From assembly GCF_001656035.1 (NCBI RefSeq), contig NZ_CP010029.1, positions 482,410 to 546,409 of the forward strand: 64,000 nucleotides of DNA. The letters are read 5' to 3'. Source of the DNA: Yersinia entomophaga. Its GTDB lineage: Bacteria; Pseudomonadota; Gammaproteobacteria; Enterobacterales; Enterobacteriaceae. Positions 55,985 to 64,000 of this stretch are shown in pieces. Position numbers and translations under genes: made by a program. Each line of letters opens with the position of its first letter. The stretch's first letter is position 1. The notes under the pieces are model-generated. The model made no database searches. It had not been told where the DNA came from and saw nothing but the letters and a program-made list of their open reading frames with translations.

Positions 55985-56436
55985 CAGGCAATTATTCTGC
56001 GCAGGAAATGGGATGATAAATTTATCAATAGATGTCTGCTCCCCGAAGAGGGCAAACCGGCGAAAGGCAATGTTACCTTGTCCCTACGCCTTGTGAAAAC
56101 AAATAAGGGGGAAATAGTGGTTTTAAACAAGTTTAAGAAAAATACAGGAAGAGGTTATTTTGATTTACCTCATTGATTGTAAATCAAAAAGTAGAAATGA
56201 TTCGTTTTTTGGTTTTTATTTCATCGATTATTACTGAAACCAACCAATCACAATTAAATAACAAGTGATTGACATGGGGAGTGGCGAGTTAAATAGGTTT
56301 TTTGCACTGTTATTTTATATTGTTGCCAACTGTATCTTTACTTTTTAATTAAACGGATTGCAGGTAATCCATGAGGCTTGGCCGTTTTGAACGCACGAAC
56401 AACTCGGCGGAGATATAAATAAAGTGAAGCCACGAA
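55985..56436. other. Upstream region of cydDC
   Basis: About 450 bases without a supported gene. It contains the inverted repeat at 56158-56189, a dyad CAATCAC / GTGATTG at 56245-56271, and a plus-strand TTGACA at 56269-56274 that leads into no gene. The cydD promoter must be in the part nearest 55985. Confidence 0.55.
56158..56189. promoter_or_regulatory. Perfect 11-bp inverted repeat upstream of cydD
   Basis: TTTTGATTTAC / GTAAATCAAAA with a 10-nt spacer, about 175 to 205 bases before cydD. The arms contain TTGAT and ATCAA, the half-sites of FNR, but not at FNR spacing. E. coli cydDC is controlled by oxygen and nitrate regulators, which makes a regulatory role possible. Confidence 0.5.
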
Positions 56437-56470
56437 TAAAAAGGCGACTCATCTTGCGATTGAGCCGCCT
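56437..56470 (-). terminator. Terminator of trxB
   Basis: On the minus strand AGGCGGCTCA / TGAGTCGCCT (one mismatch) with a 9-nt loop is followed by TTTTATTC. It lies about 45 bases after the trxB stop. Confidence 0.85.
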
Positions 56471-56512
56471 GTTTCTTCGAGCTAGCCTGAGTCGTTCTTC
56501 AGGCCGGGTCGA

Positions 56513-58234
<1,722 letters not shown>

Positions 58235-58729
58235 ATGATAGACAATAAGAAACGCCCGGGGAAGGAGCTTGACCGTATTGACCGTAACATCCTGAATGAG
58301 CTTCAGAAGGATGGTCGGATCTCAAACGTAGAGCTTTCAAAACGTGTAGGTTTATCGCCTACGCCGTGTCTGGAACGTGTTCGCCGCTTAGAGCGCCAGG
58401 ATTTCATTCAGGGCTACACTGCGCTGTTAAATCCGCAATATCTGGACGCTGCACTGTTGGTTGTTGTTGAGATTACTCTGAATCGTGGTGCGCCAGATGT
58501 GTTTGAACAATTTAACACCGCAGTGCAAAAACTTGATGAAATTCAAGAGTGTCACTTGGTTTCCGGCGATTTTGACTATTTGCTGAAAACCCGCGTGCCA
58601 GACATGTCTGCCTACCGTAAATTGCTTGGTGAAACCTTGCTGCGTCTGCCGGGAGTGAACGACACCCGTACTTACGTAGTTATGGAAGAAGTAAAACAGA
58701 GCAATCGTCTTGTGATCAAGACGCGCTAA
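58235..58729 (+). CDS. lrp: Leucine-responsive regulatory protein
   Basis: A 164-residue global regulator, nearly identical to E. coli Lrp. The helix-turn-helix is in GRISNVELSKRVGLSPTPCL (about 29-48) and the ligand-binding RAM domain in CHLVSGDFDYLLKTRV. It controls amino acid metabolism, fimbriae and transport, including serine deaminase and amino acid importer genes in related bacteria. The frame reads back to 58157, but ATG at 58235 matches the family start. Confidence 0.98.
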   Translation: MIDNKKRPGKELDRIDRNILNELQKDGRISNVELSKRVGLSPTPCLERVRRLERQDFIQGYTALLNPQYLDAALLVVVEITLNRGAPDVFEQFNTAVQKLDEIQECHLVSGDFDYLLKTRVPDMSAYRKLLGETLLRLPGVNDTRTYVVMEEVKQSNRLVIKTR

Positions 58730-58850
58730 ACGGGCAGGTGCAAAACCTGAGTAATTTGGTTACACTCCTGTTTATTCATACAGTTTCAGCGCCGGGAAGG
58801 TTTCTCGGCGTTGTTTCTATTACCAATTCACAGGACCTGGAGAGCCTTTC

Positions 58851-61800
58851 TTGAGCCAGGAATATACAGAAGATAAAGAAGTTACCCTGAAGAAACTCAG
58901 CAACGGGCGTCGTTTACTTGAAGCCGTACTGATTGTGGTAACTATTTTGGCAGCGTACCTGATGGCCGCGCTGATCAGTTTCAACCCTTCCGATCCAAGC
59001 TGGTCACAGACCGCATGGCATGAACCTATTCATAATCTGGGTGGCAGCGTTGGCGCCTGGATGGCCGATACGTTGTTCTTCACCTTTGGTGTGCTGGCTT
59101 ACGCCATTCCGCCGATCATGGTGATGTTGTGCTGGGCCGCATTCCGCCAGCGTGATGACAGCGATCATATCGACTATTTCAGCCTCTCTCTCAAACTGAT
59201 CGGCACGCTGGCGCTGATTTTGACATCCTGCGGGCTGGCTGCGCTGAATGTCGATGATTTGTACTACTTTGCTTCCGGCGGTGTGATTGGCAGCCTGTTC
59301 AGTAACGCGATGCTGCCGTGGTTCAACGGCGTGGGCGCGACGCTGACGCTGCTGTGTATCTGGGCGGTAGGCTTAACCCTGTTTACCGGCTGGTCATGGC
59401 TAGTTATTGCCGAAAAAATCGGTGGGGTAGTGCTGGGTTCTTTGGCCTTTCTGACCAACCGTTCCCGCAGATCTGAGCGTCAAAGAGATGAAGATGACGA
59501 TTATCTGGATGCCGAAATTGCCGATGAACCCGACGCTCAACCCGGCGTAGCCGCATCGGTCGTTGCTGCGACAACAGCCAACGCGAGTGATGACGTTGAT
59601 GATGTCCTGTTCTCGGCACCATCGCTGACTAAAATCCCAACGGAAAGTCCTGGTGAAAATGCCGCTGTTGCTCCGGTTATCCCTGATGCTGCGCCACAGA
59701 CGGCAGCAGCGCCTTATGATGATCCGCTTCTGAGCACGATGAGGGCAACAGACGTTGATGAGACACAGACTCAGCATCAGCCGTGGGCTTCGACAGAAAC
59801 GGCGCCGGCTGAAACTGCGTCAGCGCAAAATGTTAGCCACAGCGCATCGCCAATGACCGAGAATCTGGCGACACCGCCGCTATATTCCTTCGAAATTCCT
59901 GAAGAAACACCGGCACCGATCCGCCCAACCGCCGAGCCTGAGAAACGTGAGCCGCAAATGGGCACATGGGATGCCGATCCGCAGCCGTCGCCGTTTGATT
60001 TTACCGCCGCTCAGCGCCACAGCGATCGCGTGGAATCAACGCCTTATATGAATCCTGGTTTCGGTGACGAGTCGGGCGCTGAAAGCTCACCTTCGGCTGT
60101 CACCGGCTCTATTCCTGCAGTGGGTCATGGGGTGTCCACGGCCGCCGCGGCAACCTTTATGCCAGCGTTTACCGCTATAAGTGACAGTAACTCCCAGATT
60201 AAACAGGGTATTGGCCCTGAGTTGCCTCGTCCTAACCCTGTGCGTATTCCTACCCGTCGTGAAATGGCTTCTTATGGTATCAAGTTGCCGTCACAGCGCA
60301 TGGCAGAGCAGGAGCAACGCGCTCGTCAGGGCGATGAGCCTCAGCCTAGCGCGCCGCAAAGTGTGGAAGCGCAGCACGACGAAGATGCGTTGCAACAGGC
60401 CATGCTGCGTAAAGCTTTCGCCGATCGGGAAAACCAGCGCTACGGTGAAAATTATGCCGCAGAGCCAGAGCCGCAGATCGAACCGGAAGATGAACAAGCG
60501 TTGCAGGACGCGGAGCTGCGTCAGGCCTTTGCTGCTCAACAGCAAAGTCGTTACGGGATATCTTCTGAATCTGAGCCAGTCGTGGTGCCAAGTCGCCCGG
60601 TTGATACGCATAATGCATTCACCTTCTCGCCGGTTGCGGATTTGGTCGACGATACGCCGCGCGAACCGCTGTTTACGCTGTCACCTTATACCGAAGAGCC
60701 CACGCAGCCGGAACCGCAGTATCAGGCTGAACCTCCAGTGCAGCAGCCAGCCGCACCCGTCTATCAGCAGCCGGTGGCTCCTCAGCCTGCGGCACCAGCG
60801 GAGTCGGCCTATTCGACAGCCCAGAATGCGCCGACTTATCCGACGGCTGCTCCGCAGGCACCGGCCGCACCTCAACCGGTACCGCAGCCTGTTCCTGCTA
60901 TGGACAGCCTGATTCATCCGTTCCTGATGCGTAACGATCAGCCGCTGCAAAAACCAACGACACCACTGCCGACGCTGGATCTGCTGGCTTCTCCGCCAGA
61001 AGAGGAAGAACCGGTGGATATGTTTGCCTTGGAGCAAACTGCGCGTTTGGTTGAAGCGCGTCTTGGAGATTATCGGGTCAAAGCCGAAGTGGTGGGAATA
61101 TCGCCGGGGCCGGTGATTACCCGCTTCGAGCTGGATTTGGCTCCAGGGGTGAAAGCTTCACGTATTTCTAACCTGTCGCGCGATTTGGCGCGTTCTCTCT
61201 CTGCCATTGCGGTGCGCGTGGTGGAAGTGATTCCAGGTAAGCCTTATGTCGGGTTGGAGTTACCGAATAAACGTCGCCAGACCGTCTATCTACGAGAAGT
61301 GCTGGACTGCGCTAAATTCCGTGATAACACTTCGCCGCTGGCTATTGTGCTGGGTAAAGACATTGCCGGGCAGCCGGTGGTGGCGGATCTGGGCAAAATG
61401 CCACACTTACTGGTTGCGGGTACGACGGGTTCCGGTAAATCGGTCGGTGTTAACGCCATGATCCTGAGTATCTTGTATAAAGCGACTCCGGATGAAGTTC
61501 GTTTCATCATGATCGACCCGAAAATGCTGGAACTGTCAGTGTATGAAGGTATTCCTCATTTGTTGACCGAAGTGGTTACCGATATGAAGGATGCCGCTAA
61601 TGCGCTGCGCTGGTGTGTGGGCGAAATGGAACGACGTTATAAGCTGATGTCCGCGCTTGGCGTGCGTAATTTAGCGGGTTATAACGAACGCGTGGCGCAG
61701 GCTGAAGCTATGGGGCGTCCGATTCCCGATCCGTTCTGGAAACCAGGCGACGGCATGGATATCGAACCGCCAATGCTGGTGAAACTGCCATACATCGTGG

Positions 61801-62441
61801 TGATGGTAGATGAATTTGCCGATTTGATGATGACCGTCGGTAAGAAAGTGGAAGAGCTGATTGCCCGTTTGGCGCAGAAAGCGCGTGCCGCAGGTATTCA
61901 TCTGGTGCTGGCGACTCAGCGTCCATCGGTGGATGTGATCACCGGCTTGATTAAAGCTAACATACCGACTCGGATTGCCTTTACCGTGTCCAGCAAGATC
62001 GATTCCCGTACCATTCTCGATCAGGGCGGTGCAGAATCGTTGTTGGGCATGGGTGATATGCTGTATATGGCGCCAAACTCATCGATACCGGTGCGAGTGC
62101 ACGGTGCCTTTGTACGCGATCAGGAAGTGCATGCGGTGGTTAACGACTGGAAGGCTCGCGGGCGTCCGCAGTACATCGAAAGCATCCTTAACGGCAGTGA
62201 TGACAGCGAAGGCGGTAGTTTAGGGCTGGATAGCGATGAAGAACTGGATCCGCTGTTCGATCAGGCTGTCAGCTTTGTGTTGGAAAAACGCCGAGCCTCT
62301 ATTTCCGGGGTTCAACGCCAGTTCCGCATTGGTTATAACCGAGCTGCCCGTATTATCGAACAGATGGAAGCCCAGCAAATCGTTAGTCCGCAAGGCCATA
62401 ACGGTAACCGTGAGGTGTTAGCTCCACCGCCTCATGAATAA
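58851..62441 (+). CDS. ftsK: DNA translocase FtsK
   Basis: A 1196-residue septal DNA pump. Four membrane segments lie in residues 20-205. A proline- and glutamine-rich linker follows to about 690, then the alpha/beta motor with Walker [10 protein letters not shown] (about 857-865) and Walker [12 protein letters not shown] (about 981). The C-terminal gamma winged helix ([20 protein letters not shown]) reads KOPS sites and activates XerD. It is about 130 residues shorter than E. coli FtsK (1329), all in the linker. The start is TTG at 58851 with CTGGAG before it. Two linker repeats of about 37 residues (about 510 and 547) share ALQ-A-LR-AFA and RYG. Confidence 0.95.
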   Translation: MSQEYTEDKEVTLKKLSNGRRLLEAVLIVVTILAAYLMAALISFNPSDPSWSQTAWHEPIHNLGGSVGAWMADTLFFTFGVLAYAIPPIMVMLCWAAFRQRDDSDHIDYFSLSLKLIGTLALILTSCGLAALNVDDLYYFASGGVIGSLFSNAMLPWFNGVGATLTLLCIWAVGLTLFTGWSWLVIAEKIGGVVLGSLAFLTNRSRRSERQRDEDDDYLDAEIADEPDAQPGVAASVVAATTANASDDVDDVLFSAPSLTKIPTESPGENAAVAPVIPDAAPQTAAAPYDDPLLSTMRATDVDETQTQHQPWASTETAPAETASAQNVSHSASPMTENLATPPLYSFEIPEETPAPIRPTAEPEKREPQMGTWDADPQPSPFDFTAAQRHSDRVESTPYMNPGFGDESGAESSPSAVTGSIPAVGHGVSTAAAATFMPAFTAISDSNSQIKQGIGPELPRPNPVRIPTRREMASYGIKLPSQRMAEQEQRARQGDEPQPSAPQSVEAQHDEDALQQAMLRKAFADRENQRYGENYAAEPEPQIEPEDEQALQDAELRQAFAAQQQSRYGISSESEPVVVPSRPVDTHNAFTFSPVADLVDDTPREPLFTLSPYTEEPTQPEPQYQAEPPVQQPAAPVYQQPVAPQPAAPAESAYSTAQNAPTYPTAAPQAPAAPQPVPQPVPAMDSLIHPFLMRNDQPLQKPTTPLPTLDLLASPPEEEEPVDMFALEQTARLVEARLGDYRVKAEVVGISPGPVITRFELDLAPGVKASRISNLSRDLARSLSAIAVRVVEVIPGKPYVGLELPNKRRQTVYLREVLDCAKFRDNTSPLAIVLGKDIAGQPVVADLGKMPHLLVAGTTGSGKSVGVNAMILSILYKATPDEVRFIMIDPKMLELSVYEGIPHLLTEVVTDMKDAANALRWCVGEMERRYKLMSALGVRNLAGYNERVAQAEAMGRPIPDPFWKPGDGMDIEPPMLVKLPYIVVMVDEFADLMMTVGKKVEELIARLAQKARAAGIHLVLATQRPSVDVITGLIKANIPTRIAFTVSSKIDSRTILDQGGAESLLGMGDMLYMAPNSSIPVRVHGAFVRDQEVHAVVNDWKARGRPQYIESILNGSDDSEGGSLGLDSDEELDPLFDQAVSFVLEKRRASISGVQRQFRIGYNRAARIIEQMEAQQIVSPQGHNGNREVLAPPPHE

Positions 62442-62765
62442 TCGTTATCAATGATCGGATCATGACGTATAAAAGGGCCGCATTGCGGCCCTTGAGCTAA
62501 AAGATAAAGCGCGTTTAAATTGATAATTAAAGCTTTTCAGCGGTCGTTCTAAGGTTTCAGGCTACGACCAGAAAGATTGGTAACATTGACGCACAATCAT
62601 TCTTTTAGTGAATGCTGTGCAAAGAAGCGTAAACCATGCTGTTTATCAGATTATTGTGCTATAGCTGAATAATAGGCTTCGGCTAGAGTGCAGATAGTTA
62701 ATTATTGAATAGGTCCCTATGGCAATATTTGCCGGGGTAATAGCATTTACAAGGTATTTGGAATC
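62442..62765. other. ftsK-lolA gap
   Basis: These 324 bases contain a hairpin after ftsK (62473-62493) and then an A+T-rich stretch that presumably carries the lolA promoter. No gene is supported and no clear promoter hexamers could be placed. Confidence 0.5.
62473..62493 (+). terminator. Hairpin after ftsK
   Basis: AAGGGCCGC / GCGGCCCTT, a perfect 9-bp stem with a 3-nt loop, 31 bases after the ftsK stop. Only two T residues follow, so termination may be partial. Confidence 0.6.
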
Positions 62766-63377
62766 ATGAAAAAGCTGCTCGTTGCCTGCTGTTTGCTCTC
62801 CAGTGTTATTTCCGCCTCCGCTTTGGCCGATGCAAGCCAGGATCTTCAAGGCCGCCTGAGCAAAGTGAACAGTTTCCACGCTAAGTTCTCGCAGTACGTG
62901 ACCAGCGCTGACGGCGCGGCGGTACAAGAAGGTGAAGGCGACCTGTGGGTAAAACGCCCAAATCTGTTCAACTGGCATATGACTTCGCCAGACGAAAGCG
63001 TGCTTATCTCTGACGGCGAAACGCTGTGGTTCTATAATCCTTTTGTTGAACAGGCGACGGCAACCTGGTTGAAAAACTCAACCGGCAACACACCGTTTAT
63101 GCTGATTACCCGCAATAATCCGGATGACTGGAAACAGTACAATGTGAAACAGAAAGGCGATGATTTTGAGCTGACGCCAAAAGCGCCGAGCGGTAATCTG
63201 AAACAGTTCGCCATCAGCGTGACGCCAGGCGGCACGATCAAAGGCTTTACCGCCGTCGAACAAGACGGCCAGCGCAGCGCCTATGTGCTGAAAGGCCAGC
63301 AAAACAGCACGTTCGATGCCAGCAAATTCAAGTTTACCCCGCCGAAGGGGGTTACGCTGGACGACCAGCGCCAGTGA
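62766..63377 (+). CDS. lolA: Outer-membrane lipoprotein carrier protein LolA
   Basis: A 203-residue periplasmic chaperone (E. coli LolA 203-204). The signal peptide ends near [15 protein letters not shown]. The mature half-barrel has the family blocks [24 protein letters not shown] and [14 protein letters not shown]. It takes lipoproteins from LolCDE to LolB. It probably forms an operon with rarA, which starts 7 bases after its stop. Confidence 0.97.
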   Translation: MKKLLVACCLLSSVISASALADASQDLQGRLSKVNSFHAKFSQYVTSADGAAVQEGEGDLWVKRPNLFNWHMTSPDESVLISDGETLWFYNPFVEQATATWLKNSTGNTPFMLITRNNPDDWKQYNVKQKGDDFELTPKAPSGNLKQFAISVTPGGTIKGFTAVEQDGQRSAYVLKGQQNSTFDASKFKFTPPKGVTLDDQRQ

Positions 63378-63384
63378 GGTGTGA

Positions 63385-64000
63385 GTGAGTAATCTATCCC
63401 TCGATTTTTCTCAAAACGAGTTTCAGCCATTGGCCGCGCGTATGCGGCCTTTAACGTTGGCTGAATATATCGGACAGCAGCATTTATTAGCTCCGGGTAA
63501 ACCATTGCCACGTGCGATTGAAGCAGGGCAACTGCATTCGATGATCCTATGGGGGCCGCCGGGAACCGGTAAAACCACGTTAGCTGAAATTATTGGCCGC
63601 TATGGGCAGGCAGATGTGGAGCGTATCTCTGCCGTGACCTCCGGGATCAAAGAGATCCGCGAAGCGATCGAGCGGGCGCGTCAAAACCGTGATGCTGGGC
63701 GGCGGACTATTCTGTTTGTTGATGAAGTACATCGCTTCAACAAAAGCCAGCAGGATGCGTTTTTGCCTCATATTGAAGACGGTACTATTACTTTTATCGG
63801 TGCCACCACCGAAAATCCCTCTTTCGAACTCAATTCGGCTTTGCTTTCTCGAGCCCGGGTCTATTTGCTGAAAGCGCTGACAGCGGCAGATATCGAGAAA
63901 GTGATCGATCAGGCGATGTCTGATAGTACCCGCGGTTTGGGCGGTCAGAATATCAAGTTACTGGATGAAACCCGCCGCATGATGTCGGAGTTGGTGGGAG
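63385..64000 (+). CDS. rarA: Replication-associated recombination protein RarA, N-terminal part (runs past the window end)
   Basis: The first 205 codons of the gene. The frame begins with GTG at 63385 (VSNLSLDFS) and remains open to the window edge. Walker A is [12 protein letters not shown] near residues 56-67, Walker [17 protein letters not shown] near 111, and sensor 1 [13 protein letters not shown] near 135. RarA is an AAA+ clamp-loader-like ATPase acting at stalled replication forks. AGGTG, part of the lolA stop region, provides the ribosome site, with rather short spacing. Confidence 0.95.
   Translation, partial: MSNLSLDFSQNEFQPLAARMRPLTLAEYIGQQHLLAPGKPLPRAIEAGQLHSMILWGPPGTGKTTLAEIIGRYGQADVERISAVTSGIKEIREAIERARQNRDAGRRTILFVDEVHRFNKSQQDAFLPHIEDGTITFIGATTENPSFELNSALLSRARVYLLKALTAADIEKVIDQAMSDSTRGLGGQNIKLLDETRRMMSELVG

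Noticed and set aside
60181..60912. A 243-codon alternative frame on the plus strand within ftsK
   Set aside because: It lies in the proline- and glutamine-rich linker and is rich in Arg and Ser, a typical frame shadow of low-complexity coding sequence.

Overview
The window is a core chromosomal segment from a member of the Enterobacterales. From dacC to rarA the gene content and order follow the Escherichia coli 19-20 minute region almost gene for gene. Several differences point away from Escherichia/Salmonella and toward a Yersiniaceae- or Hafniaceae-like genome: a reverse transsulfuration operon with a second MetNI-type importer, a short-form DeoC in an operon with deoR, no nfsA-rimK, no ybjM, no serW tRNA, and a shorter FtsK linker. 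The genus cannot be fixed from the sequence alone. I found no insertion sequence, prophage, integron, CRISPR array, tRNA or rRNA, and no obviously novel multigene system. The interest lies mainly in regulatory sites, boundary differences and a few unusual gene features.

Layout. 1-5.5 kb: sulfur amino acid block with the end of metN, metI, a DUF1127 protein, a MocR-type regulator, and the mtcC/mtcB reverse transsulfuration operon on the minus strand. Upstream of mtcB is a run of 8-bp repeats that reads as a MetJ operator. 5.9-12.7 kb: dacC, sdaB-sdaC for serine use, a 1.2 kb A+T-rich stretch without genes, then deoR and deoC. 13-19 kb: two PAP2 membrane phosphatases, an unknown secreted protein, the sRNA RybB (recognised from sequence and from its sigma-E promoter), ybjL, grxA, ybjC and ybjN. 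19.3-25.3 kb: potFGHI putrescine importer, ybjO, rlmC. 25.4-29.4 kb: arginine importer artJ and artPIQM, with tandem ARG boxes ahead of artJ.

29.6-41.5 kb: lipoprotein ybjP, ybjQ, amiD (without a lipobox here), ybjS, ybjT, ltaE, poxB, hcr, hcp, lysO. 41.8-47.7 kb: ybjD and ybjX, which overlap tail to tail, then macAB, with a PhoP-box-like site between ybjX and macA. 47.9-56 kb: cspD, clpS, clpA, infA, aat, cydC, cydD. ClpS, ClpA and Aat together supply most of the bacterial leucine N-degron pathway. 56.5-64 kb: trxB, lrp, ftsK, lolA and the start of rarA.

How the genes work together: MetNI and MtcBC link methionine uptake to cysteine formation. SdaC/SdaB import and deaminate serine. Pot and Art import polyamines and arginine, and LysO exports lysine. 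Hcp/Hcr, CydDC, GrxA and TrxB serve nitrosative and thiol redox balance. RybB, LolA, DacC, AmiD and the PAP2 enzymes belong to envelope maintenance.
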